This document shows positions 27,588 to 35,986 of a DNA stretch of 64,000 bases, piece after piece. A program made the position numbers and the translations under genes. Under the pieces are notes generated by a model. That model was given only the letters and a program-made list of their open reading frames with translations. It had not been told where the DNA came from and searched no databases. Each line of letters opens with the position of its first letter. Positions within the stretch are counted from its first letter, which is position 1. Source of the stretch: Cyprinodon diabolis (lineage: Eukaryota; Chordata; Actinopteri; Cyprinodontiformes; Cyprinodontidae); the NCBI GenBank assembly GCA_030533445.1, contig CM060068.1:49843659-49907658 (forward strand), read 5' to 3'.

Positions 27588-28000
27588 TAATTTGTTATAA
27601 TATTCTAAATTAGTGGGGAACCAGCCTCCGGCAACTGCTTGTGGGTGTCAGGCGTCACAAAGCTTTTCTAAAAGAACCTAGTTTTCCAAATTTAATAAAG
27701 TAATTTCCAAATTTGATAAGAATTTATTTAAGAATATATAAAGGCAGACTAAGCTAAGGAAGGGTCCAGGTATGTATGAGTATATGTGAATGCATAGCTT
27801 TAACTGTTATTAATGCTTGTATTATTCTGCATTTGATCTGTTTTGTGTTTGAATTATTTTGTGAATAAGTTAAGCTTAACACGTGTTGTTCTGAGCGGAT
27901 GATTGGTAAAGGGACAGATTGGTCAAAGCGTTTTGACATAGTCTGTGGAAGCCATAAAATCCGGAACCAATAGTGTACGCGTGTTACGTGAGGGTATCAG

Positions 28001-28265
28001 TGACTAAGGTAGTCAGGGTGCTCCACGAGAAGGCTTAAGTAGTCTTAAGGTAAAAGGTATTGTGCCACTGTAGGGAAACAGTGAGGAAAAGGTATTGAGA
28101 GGCTAAGCGATAGCCAGGCTAAGGGATAGCCAGAATATTACCGATTAAGCGATAATCGGAGAATAGTACCGCTCGACCAACCGGAGGACGTCTATGCATT
28201 TCCAGTTATCTGGGTGTAGCCGGGGGCAGCAGGGAAAAACGTATGTGCCACTGTAGGAAACAGTG
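28001..28265 (+). ncRNA. Cluster of short RNA hairpins, candidate packaging signal
   Basis: Seven perfect inverted repeats follow one another: TGACTA/TAGTCA (28001-28015); CTTAAG/CTTAAG (28034-28049); CACTGT/ACAGTG with loop AGGGAA (28066-28083); GGCTA/TAGCC with loop AGCGA (28101-28115); the same stem with loop AGGGA (28117-28131); CCGATTA/TAATCGG with loop AGCGA (28141-28159); and CACTGT/ACAGTG with loop AGGAA (28249-28265). The last five share purine loops of 5-6 bases with an AG start, and stems are kept while loops vary. In retroviruses such clusters between donor and gag direct dimerisation and packaging. That role is inferred. Confidence 0.6.
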
Positions 28266-28888
28266 AGGAAGAGTAAAAGTGCACTGTAGATATATATATA
28301 TATAATCATTTGCTTTGTGTGTCTTGGCTAATGTGTTTTGTGTGTCTTAGTTAATGTGGAGAGTGAAAGAGTTAAGTAACTAAGGGGGAATAAGGGGTAA
28401 ATAAAGATAATAATAGTAAAGGTTATAATAGTAATAAAACTTAAAGTATAATAATAAGTTGATAGAAAATAATTAATTACTAAGTATAATTGAAAAAGAA
28501 TAACCTGAAAATTAAATAAGGATTGGAAAACAGAATTGGTAATTGAAAAACACAGAATTAAGAGAATAAAATAAAATAACAAAGTCCCAAAATAAGATTG
28601 ACTAAGGTTGCAAACAGTATAAGATAAAAATATTATAAACATATATCATTACAAGTTATTGTATTTATATAAAATAAATTATAAGATATTAATAATTAGT
28701 GAAAGTGCAAAATAATATTGTTAAATCTGTTCTTTTGAAGATCCTAATACAAATTGTGGGAATCTAAAAATTAAGAAAACACGATCTGTATTGGAAAGAG
28801 CAGAACCAGTTACATAAAAATTAATCAAAGACTATAAAGGATAAGTAAATAAGCACAGACCCTAAAGGTTAAGTGACTGCTGATTGCC

Positions 28889-31333
28889 ATGGGAGCTAAT
28901 GCGAGCAAACAGACCGAGGGGGTAACGCCTGCCAAACTGGTAATAATGACACACCCCTCCAATAAGCGCAAAATTCAAAAATGCATGACAGAATGGCATA
29001 AGATGACATCTGGAAAAAATCGTTGGCCTAAAGAGGGCAGCTTTGATCCTTCATGCTGTGACGAGGTTGAAGAACAATTAAGAAATAAAGAAAAAAGGCG
29101 TGACCGAGTGCATTTGCATAAGAAACAGAAACATGCTGAACAGAGAGATATCCTGAGATATTTTAAAGTTGAACATCAAAAGAGCCCAACAGCCCCTGAC
29201 TACACTGATCATAAGCCACCACCCTATCGCCCTAGCATAGCAGGCCTGTACCCAGTAGTAGTAGAATCAGGGAGCAAGGGAAAGATAACTGGACAACTTA
29301 AATTAGTATTAGAAGAGGAAGAGGAAGAAATAGAAATAACAGAAGATGAAATAAACTACACACCACAAACAGAGTGTAAATACCGTGATGAAGAAGACGA
29401 TTGGGAGAGAACCCCAGAAGTAAGGAGAAAAGCTCCCCATAGTCGTTCCCTACCCCCAGCACGTCGCAGGCATTCACCATATCAAAGAGGCCCCATAAGC
29501 CACTCAGAACCCAGGACCAAGTCATCGTTGAAAAAATCAGCAAAACACTCAGAGCCCGTGACCAAGCTAGTCTTGGATGAATCGCCAGAACTAATGGAAC
29601 AAATAAACCAGGAGGTGGTGGAGCTGACGGAAGAATATGTAAAACTCATAGCGAAGGAGGAAAAATTGGAAAAAGAAGTACAAAGGAAACGACTAAAGCA
29701 TTTGAAAGATAAATTGAAGAAATTTGAGGAAGTATTAGAAAAACAGAAAAGGATGGAAGCAGAGCAGCTCATACTACAGGCCCGAAATGACGCCCCAGAT
29801 CAGGCAAATCCATGGACTAAGGCCTTGATTGAAGAAGCTAAAATAAAAGAGGGAGAGGAGAGAAGACGCGAGGAGGAAGTCTTCATAGAGAGTGAGGAGA
29901 CCGACTGGTTGCATGTTGGAATGGAAGAAGAAGGCTCAAACATGCCACTGTCAACAGACCCATGCCATAAGGGGTTAAAGGAGAAAGACAGACCAGTGAC
30001 CAAAGAACGGGAGCCACTCACAGCTGAATGTGAAGTGGACCTGCAAATAGAAAAAAGCGGCCCTCACTCAATGATGACCAGGTACCAAGCACGACAGCAG
30101 AAGACAGAGACAGACCAAAAAGAGGCCTTTATGGCTCCCCTGCTGTCTAAAGGACCTCAAGAAGACAGATATGTGCCATGGTCATTTATGGACATGATCA
30201 CACTTGCTGGAAGGCTGACCCCGTTGGCAGATGGTGCTGACAGGTGGATAGAAAAGCTGGAAGAAATCACTGGAGGCATCAATCTGGCAGCTGGAGACAT
30301 CAAGGCACTGCTGATTAAGACAGCAGGACACTCACCAGCCAGAGAGGTATTTGACGAAGCCAAGCTTCCAAGGGTCATGACCTCACACCAGTATGACAAG
30401 ATACCATTCAACAACATAAGACCTGAAGTGTGGGCAGCCTTGAGGAATAAATTCCCCACCTGCAGTGACCCAACTAAGCTGAGACAAGAATGCCTAAGGG
30501 ATGATGAAAGCCCCGCCCAGTTTCTGCACAGGTTCCAACAGAAATGGAAAACAGAGACTGGAAGTGATGGGAGTGAACTGAAAACATCTGGCCCCTTGTT
30601 CAGAACCTACATCAGAGAGGCCATGCCCAAAGAAGTACAAGCTAAACTGGATGGAGTTGTGGGACTCATGAAGATGGAGTGGCCTCTGTTCTCTGAGCAT
30701 GTTATCCACTATGTAAACATGCATCGGGCCGAAAAACGGGCCTTTGAGGACCAGAGCAAGATGCTGGCCACCAAGTTAACCCAGCTGCAGATCGGAGAAT
30801 TGTCCAAGGCTAAAAAGGAAAAAGAGAGACCCAAACACCAAGCAGCACTAACTGTGGCAGCCACACCCTCAACTGAGAGTACACCAACAGGGGAGGCAGT
30901 GGTACAAGCACCAGTAGTGTCTCCTGTCATCCCTCCGCCCACACAGCAAATGCAATATTCAGCAGCACCACCTGTGGGAGGAGCCCAGCCACAGCAGACC
31001 CAACCTCAACCAGTTCCTCCTATTCATGTGCATCTAAACCAAGGAGGAGGTCCCCAACAAGCAACGTTTGGAAGGGGACGAGGGGGGCCACCCATGAGGG
31101 GAAGATGGAGGGGACCACAAGGAGCCCCAAGAAGGCCCCCTCAAGGCCAATACCAGCAGATGCCTCAAGCAGGTCCAGACATGGGACAACAGCGAGGGAG
31201 ACTGCAATGCTGGGGATGTGGACAAGTTGGACACATGCAAAGAGATTGCCCCACTAACCCATGGATGGGACCTCAGCCCCCTACTGCTGGACCAGCCACC
31301 TATGGAACGGGACAAGACATATACTGGCTATAG
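28889..31333 (+). CDS. gag: Gag polyprotein
   Basis: The 814-residue structural precursor drives particle assembly at the membrane. The start has a perfect context (GCCATGG) and the protein begins MGANAS, a myristoylation signal. Two late-domain motifs, PTAP (100-103) and PPPY (110-113), lie close together. A strongly acidic stretch (about 140-175) and a basic one (about 178-222) precede a charged segment with coiled-coil character (about 235-300). The capsid region covers about 415-625, with a gammaretrovirus-like C-terminal part around 530-610. A Pro/Gln-rich and RG-rich linker (about 650-770) leads to a single zinc knuckle, C-x2-C-x4-H-x4-C (774-787). At 814 aa it is much longer than gammaretroviral Gag (about 540), mostly through the region before capsid. 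It ends at UAG 31331-31333, and Pol follows in the same frame. Confidence 0.95.
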   Translation: MGANASKQTEGVTPAKLVIMTHPSNKRKIQKCMTEWHKMTSGKNRWPKEGSFDPSCCDEVEEQLRNKEKRRDRVHLHKKQKHAEQRDILRYFKVEHQKSPTAPDYTDHKPPPYRPSIAGLYPVVVESGSKGKITGQLKLVLEEEEEEIEITEDEINYTPQTECKYRDEEDDWERTPEVRRKAPHSRSLPPARRRHSPYQRGPISHSEPRTKSSLKKSAKHSEPVTKLVLDESPELMEQINQEVVELTEEYVKLIAKEEKLEKEVQRKRLKHLKDKLKKFEEVLEKQKRMEAEQLILQARNDAPDQANPWTKALIEEAKIKEGEERRREEEVFIESEETDWLHVGMEEEGSNMPLSTDPCHKGLKEKDRPVTKEREPLTAECEVDLQIEKSGPHSMMTRYQARQQKTETDQKEAFMAPLLSKGPQEDRYVPWSFMDMITLAGRLTPLADGADRWIEKLEEITGGINLAAGDIKALLIKTAGHSPAREVFDEAKLPRVMTSHQYDKIPFNNIRPEVWAALRNKFPTCSDPTKLRQECLRDDESPAQFLHRFQQKWKTETGSDGSELKTSGPLFRTYIREAMPKEVQAKLDGVVGLMKMEWPLFSEHVIHYVNMHRAEKRAFEDQSKMLATKLTQLQIGELSKAKKEKERPKHQAALTVAATPSTESTPTGEAVVQAPVVSPVIPPPTQQMQYSAAPPVGGAQPQQTQPQPVPPIHVHLNQGGGPQQATFGRGRGGPPMRGRWRGPQGAPRRPPQGQYQQMPQAGPDMGQQRGRLQCWGCGQVGHMQRDCPTNPWMGPQPPTAGPATYGTGQDIYWL
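31331..31333 (+). promoter_or_regulatory. UAG readthrough codon between gag and pol
   Basis: The stop is a UAG followed by GGG, and the same frame stays open for 36 further codons to the first pol ATG and then for 1514 codons. Gamma- and epsilonretroviruses make Gag-Pol by suppressing such a UAG. A downstream pseudoknot is expected from the family, but I could not fold the RNA to confirm one. Confidence 0.8.
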
Positions 31334-34300
31334 GGGTGCCCAGAGAAACCTGATGGAGAGGCCATTCTACCTGTATTAACCCAACGACCACAAACAGAAC
31401 CCACCATTGATGTCACTATATATGACAGCCATCATTGCTTCATGATTGATACAGGAGCGGCATACTCCTGTATAGGAAAAAGTGGAATTGGCCTGCCTCT
31501 CTCAGCATCAAAGATTCGTACAGTAGGTTTCTCTGGGAAAACCCAAATAATACCCATGACTGAGCCAGTTCCCATGATCATAGGTGAAAAGACTGTGTGT
31601 GCACCACTGCTTTACTCAGAAGATACGCCCATAAATCTGCTGGGTAGAGATGTGCTGTGCCAGCTCAATGCTAAAATCAAATGTACCCCGAATGGAATTT
31701 CTTTTGAAGCAATAGACGACAATGAAGCCTACATGATGCCCCTGGGTCTACAAAAGACCCCACAGACAACAAGTCATGAACCAGAAGACCACGTATTTTG
31801 GCTAAAACTCACATCATCAACTTCCTTCCTCCAACTAGAGTGGGAAGCATGGAGACCCCTGATAATGAATCACTACGAGAACTCCAAAGAACCCTTTCTC
31901 CCTCTCCATTGTACCATGTTTTATGACAAAGGCAAAACACATGAAGACTACGAGAAAAGCTGGGATGAAGAAATTAACAACAAAACAACTGTCATCCAAT
32001 ATGCTGACATAGTGGTTGGACCACAAGGAGCTGCAGCTGTTGTCACATTTCCTGATAAAGATGTAGCAGAATGGTTCCAAGTTACCAACTCAGCCCCACA
32101 TGTCACGTTACTGATTGCAGACGAGTATGAGTCACATAATCTAGGACCCATGGTTCAAAAAGCAAAGCAAGTCACTGCATGGGTCAACACAGCATGGGAC
32201 TGCATTAAGTTATCCAAAGATGGACTGTTCTTTAAGATCTCATTCTCACAAGCTGATGAAGTCATAGCAGAACACATTAAAGTTCCTGGGAAAAGACAAA
32301 TGGCAGTGGCAGCAGAACATGAATCCCTATTAGAACAGGTTCCAGAGCAAGTATGGTCTAAAAGTAAAACAGATGTAGGATTAGTAAAATCAGTAGACCC
32401 CATCAAATTCACCATCAAACCAAATGCTAAATTGCCCTTCCAAAGACAATACCCACTTAAAAGAGAAGCAGTAGAAGGAATACAGCCTATTATTACAGGA
32501 TTAGAAACAGCAGGAGTTCTTAAACCAACAGCAAGTCCCTGTAACACACCAATTTTTCCCATCAGAAAACCCAACAGTAATGACTATAGACTAGTCCATG
32601 ATCTAAGATTAATAAATGCCATAGTAGCAGAAGAGATACCAGTAGTACCAGACCCGCACACATTACTGAGTAATATACCCCCAGGTACCAAATGGTTTAC
32701 TGTGATAGATCTGTGCTCAGCATTTTTCAGTGTACCGGTCCATCCAGATTCTCAGTATTTGTTTGCATTCACCTATAAAGGCCAACAATATACTTATTCA
32801 CGATTACCACAGGGTTTTGTACACTCACCATCAATTTTCAATCGAGTACTGGCAAATGACTTAAATCACCTTGACATACCATCTACAATGTTGATGTATG
32901 TTGATGACATTTTGATTTGTTCTGCTTCCAAAGAGCAGTGTGAAAAAGACTCCATTACAGTGTTGACTGCTTTGGCAGAAGGAGGACATAAAGTAAGTAA
33001 ACAAAAATTGCAATTCTGCCAGCAAACAGTGGAATATCTTGGCAGGCAACTCAGTGGGGACAAGAGGTGTATTGCACCGTCCCAACTGGAAGCCATAACT
33101 CAAATGCCCAAACCTCGGACTGTTGGTCACATGTTGTCTTTCCTTGGCATGGCAGGTTACAGCAGACCGTGGGTGTGTGATTATGCCATCAAAACGGCTC
33201 CACTGAGAGCACTGATTAAAGCCGCGGGTCAAGGACACCAGTCGGCTCAATTGCAATGGACAGATGAGGCAGAGGGTGCGTTCCAGCTGCTGAAACAGGA
33301 TCTCCAAACTGCTCCTGCTCTGGCCAATCCAGATTATGGCAAACCATTCCATCTCTATGTGGCTGAGCGACAAGGGTATGCATGTGCAGTATTGATGCAA
33401 GACACCCCAACAGGTAAACAGCCAATTTCTTATTACAGCACAAAATTAGATGGTGTCGAAGAGGGTCTGCCTCCCTGCTACCAGGGCTTGGCAGCTGCAG
33501 CCTTCGCATACAAAAAGGCCTCAGTTATTACTATGGGCCACCCTATCATTTTGTACACATCACATCAATTACATGCACTGCTCACCAGTCCACGTTTTGT
33601 GATAACACAAGCTCGTCGAACAGGTTATGAAGTTCTGCTTTCAGGACCTGATTTAACAATACAACGCTGTACCACCATTAATCCAGCCACAAGAATGGTA
33701 TTGCCCACAGAAGGTGAGCCCCATGATTGTCTCCAGGAGACGGACACCTTCATGAAGGTAAGAGAGGACTTATACAATCATCCAATCCCATCTGATTTGA
33801 CACTGTTCGTAGACGGATCATGTGTCAGAGGTGAGACAGGTAATAGAGCGGGATATGGAATAGTCCAACTTAACCCTGATGGGACCTTTACCAAAGTACA
33901 ATCAATGAGCCTAGATCAACCTTGCTCTGCCCAATTGGCAGAGATAAAAGCATTAACAGCAGCATGTAAATTGGCTACTGGTAAAAGAGTGACAATCTAT
34001 ACTGACAGTGCATATGGATATGGGGTATGCCATATAAATGCTAGCATCTGGAAACAACGAGGGTTTGTTAGAACAGTTGGCACCCCAGTAACACATGGGC
34101 AAGCTGTTGTGGAATTAATAAAAGCTATGCAACTTCCATCTGCGTTGGCTATTGTAAAATGTGCAGCCCACCAAACAGCAAAAACACCTATAGCCATAGG
34201 AAATAACTTAGCAGATGAGGCAGCTAAAGAAGCCACAGGATCAGCAGTGCAGGGACCAATGATTCATGTAACTGAGTGTGAACCCATTACTAATCTAGCC

Positions 34301-35986
34301 TCATTAATAGAAGCCCAAAACAACGTCTCAGAAGCAGAAAAACGTCTCTGGGTGCAAAGGGGGGCGGCTCGACTAACACACCCTCACGCTGGGTTGTGGC
34401 GTAGTTCTCGAGGACATTTTGTATTACCTTTGTCCTTATTACCAACGGCGATTAAAATAATGCATGGACCTGATCATTGTTCACGAGCCCAAGTTGTTCA
34501 AAAGTTACAGGCAGTCTGGTGGTCACCTTATATGACACCAATGGTAGACAGAGAACTGGCCTTATGTCCGCATTGTCCTAAATATAATGTGCGTAAGATG
34601 TTCACACAGCCCTTAGCACATATTCCCATGTCAGACGGTCCCTTCCGCCATCTGATGATGGATTACGTTGACATGATAACTCGGGTTCAGGGAAAGAGAT
34701 ATATGTTGGTGGTTGTTTGTAGGTTTAGCAGATGGGTAGAAGCATGTCCCACTGCTCATAATGACCACAAAGCTGCAGCAAGATTTTTGTGTAAAGAAGT
34801 TTTTCCCAGATTTGGCATGCCTGATACAATATCATCTGATAATGGACCTCATTTTGTTTCACAGGTGATCCAGCAAATGTTTAAACTGTTGTGCATAACA
34901 CAGAAGTTTGGTTGTGTGTATCATCCCCAGTCACAGGGATCCGTGGAACGAGCTAATGGAGTGTTGAAATCAAAGATAGCTAAGATAATAGCTGACAGCA
35001 ACAACCGTTTGACTTGGGTGGATGCCTTGCCTGTTGCATTGATGGCAATGCGCTCTCAAACTAACCGAATAACCCATCTTACTCCCCATGAAATGCTTAC
35101 AGGTCGACCAATGCCTCTCCCACAGGTTCGTGGACCCCTACTGCAGGAGGTCTCCTTGGCACAGCTTGAACGTGAAATGGGGGACTATCTCAGGTCCTTA
35201 ACACGCATTCACAGGCTTATATTTCAACAGGTGAAAGCAGCTCACGGCCGAGACGAGACACACATTCCAGTGGACGTCAGGGACGTTCAAGTTGGTGACA
35301 GTGTGTTCATACGCGTCTTTAGACGTCAGTGGAACGAGCCTCGTAGGGAAGGCCCGTTTAAAGTTGTGCTTACCACTCCCACTGCCTTGAAAGTTGAAGG
35401 TAAGCCCTTCTGGTTTCATAAAAACCACTGCACCAGGCATCGGCCTCCAGACCCACCTGGCCTTGCTCCAGGACCGACGGGCTCTGCGCATGCTGACAGG
35501 GCAGCAACAAGTCTCCCTCCGCAGCACCCCTCCACTAGCTCACAGACTGTAGATGTTGCACCGATGTCGGGTACTGATGCGCACCCACTCCCCTCCACGT
35601 CCGGCGTCCACAGACGTTCGGCACGTTTGGCAGCCCGCCAATCACCACTGCCAGGGGACTCTGAGGATGACAGTGTTCATTCTTATGCTTCCTATCCGCC
35701 TTCTGATTCTGGTGGCAATGATGATGCTCTTGCTGCCACTGAGACTTCTTCTGGTTCTGACCCAGATCCATCCTTCGTTCAGGCACTGGACCAACTTCTT
35801 TCTTCTGACCCACCAGATGCTGGTGGCGTCCTGTCCCCTTCACATTCCTCACCTGTACCTTCCCCTTTCTTCCCCTCCCTCTCCCCTTCCTCCTCCACGA
35901 CGAGTGGGCCGTCGCTCGACTCGGTCCCGCCCACCCCATCGCCGTCTGGGCATCTCTCGGATGCGCATTCTCCCGACTCTGACTAA
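31334..35986 (+). CDS. pol: Pol polyprotein: protease, 2H-like domain, RT, RNase H, integrase
   Basis: The frame continues that of gag and is expected only as Gag-Pol. Residues here count from the first ATG (31442). Protease: DTGA (3-6) and LLGRD (66-70). An extra domain with two H-x-T motifs follows (about 117-245). Reverse transcriptase: about 305-600, with LPQGF (455-459) and YVDD (486-489). RNase H: about 784-932, with acidic residues D791, E834, D855 and D925. Integrase: zinc site H1008, H1012, C1042, C1045; catalytic D1074, D1133 and E1169 with 35 residues between the last two; and a C-terminal module with GPF near 1304. A Pro/Ser-rich, acidic tail of about 180 residues (1335-1514) has no counterpart in typical gammaretroviral integrase. 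All catalytic residues are present. The 3' end overlaps the start of env in another frame. Confidence 0.95.
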   Translation, partial: GCPEKPDGEAILPVLTQRPQTEPTIDVTIYDSHHCFMIDTGAAYSCIGKSGIGLPLSASKIRTVGFSGKTQIIPMTEPVPMIIGEKTVCAPLLYSEDTPINLLGRDVLCQLNAKIKCTPNGISFEAIDDNEAYMMPLGLQKTPQTTSHEPEDHVFWLKLTSSTSFLQLEWEAWRPLIMNHYENSKEPFLPLHCTMFYDKGKTHEDYEKSWDEEINNKTTVIQYADIVVGPQGAAAVVTFPDKDVAEWFQVTNSAPHVTLLIADEYESHNLGPMVQKAKQVTAWVNTAWDCIKLSKDGLFFKISFSQADEVIAEHIKVPGKRQMAVAAEHESLLEQVPEQVWSKSKTDVGLVKSVDPIKFTIKPNAKLPFQRQYPLKREAVEGIQPIITGLETAGVLKPTASPCNTPIFPIRKPNSNDYRLVHDLRLINAIVAEEIPVVPDPHTLLSNIPPGTKWFTVIDLCSAFFSVPVHPDSQYLFAFTYKGQQYTYSRLPQGFVHSPSIFNRVLANDLNHLDIPSTMLMYVDDILICSASKEQCEKDSITVLTALAEGGHKVSKQKLQFCQQTVEYLGRQLSGDKRCIAPSQLEAITQMPKPRTVGHMLSFLGMAGYSRPWVCDYAIKTAPLRALIKAAGQGHQSAQLQWTDEAEGAFQLLKQDLQTAPALANPDYGKPFHLYVAERQGYACAVLMQDTPTGKQPISYYSTKLDGVEEGLPPCYQGLAAAAFAYKKASVITMGHPIILYTSHQLHALLTSPRFVITQARRTGYEVLLSGPDLTIQRCTTINPATRMVLPTEGEPHDCLQETDTFMKVREDLYNHPIPSDLTLFVDGSCVRGETGNRAGYGIVQLNPDGTFTKVQSMSLDQPCSAQLAEIKALTAACKLATGKRVTIYTDSAYGYGVCHINASIWKQRGFVRTVGTPVTHGQAVVELIKAMQLPSALAIVKCAAHQTAKTPIAIGNNLADEAAKEATGSAVQGPMIHVTECEPITNLASLIEAQNNVSEAEKRLWVQRGAARLTHPHAGLWRSSRGHFVLPLSLLPTAIKIMHGPDHCSRAQVVQKLQAVWWSPYMTPMVDRELALCPHCPKYNVRKMFTQPLAHIPMSDGPFRHLMMDYVDMITRVQGKRYMLVVVCRFSRWVEACPTAHNDHKAAARFLCKEVFPRFGMPDTISSDNGPHFVSQVIQQMFKLLCITQKFGCVYHPQSQGSVERANGVLKSKIAKIIADSNNRLTWVDALPVALMAMRSQTNRITHLTPHEMLTGRPMPLPQVRGPLLQEVSLAQLEREMGDYLRSLTRIHRLIFQQVKAAHGRDETHIPVDVRDVQVGDSVFIRVFRRQWNEPRREGPFKVVLTTPTALKVEGKPFWFHKNHCTRHRPPDPPGLAPGPTGSAHADRAATSLPPQHPSTSSQTVDVAPMSGTDAHPLPSTSGVHRRSARLAARQSPLPGDSEDDSVHSYASYPPSDSGGNDDALAATETSSGSDPDPSFVQALDQLLSSDPPDAGGVLSPSHSSPVPSPFFPSLSPSSSTTSGPSLDSVPPTPSPSGHLSDAHSPDSD
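31790..32176 (+). other. Extra Pol domain with two H-x-T motifs (2H phosphoesterase-like)
   Basis: About 130 residues lie between the protease and the RT. They contain LHCTMF (H156, T158) and PHVTLL (H220, T222), each next to a predicted strand, 64 residues apart. Paired H-x-[ST] motifs on strands are the signature of the 2H phosphoesterase superfamily, which includes LigT-like RNA ligases, AKAP7 and viral 2',5'-phosphodiesterases. The spacing is somewhat shorter than in well-known members (about 75-90). I see no dUTPase motifs, which would be the more usual extra enzyme in retroviral Pol. Function is inferred; it could also be a degenerate fold with a structural role. Confidence 0.55.
35861..35904 (+). 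promoter_or_regulatory. Candidate env splice acceptor
   Basis: A pyrimidine run of about 35 bases ends in ACGACGAG, with AG at 35903-35904. The first ATG after it is the proposed env start at 35961. A second possible acceptor is CCCACCAG at 35809-35816, which would place an in-frame ATG at 35817 first and add 48 residues to the Env leader. Confidence 0.55.

Larger units (their letters stand above)
27470..28888 (+). other. Long 5' leader (untranslated region, 1.4 kb)
   Basis: The stretch between LTR and gag has no convincing coding frame. It holds the primer site, a good splice donor, a cluster of short hairpins (28001-28265), a TA dinucleotide run near 28291, and then about 550 bases of very A/T-rich sequence up to gag. 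Several upstream ATGs are present, so ribosome access to gag may need shunting or internal entry; that is inference. Confidence 0.8.

Noticed and set aside
28328..28642. 104-codon minus-strand frame in the leader
   Set aside because: Very A/T-rich sequence with low-complexity hydrophobic translation, and no promoter or homology seen.
31790..32176. dUTPase between protease and RT
   Set aside because: This would be the usual extra enzyme, but none of its conserved motifs are visible; the paired H-x-T motifs fit a 2H fold better.
32861..33400. 179-codon minus-strand frame within pol, and other antisense frames in gag, pol and env
   Set aside because: Shadows of the strongly coding + strand; nothing supports antisense genes.
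35553..35960. Upstream extension of the env frame to the first ATG at 35553
   Set aside because: The ATG lies before the best splice acceptors and deep inside pol, and the signal segment begins only at 35961. The open frame is noted as a finding instead.
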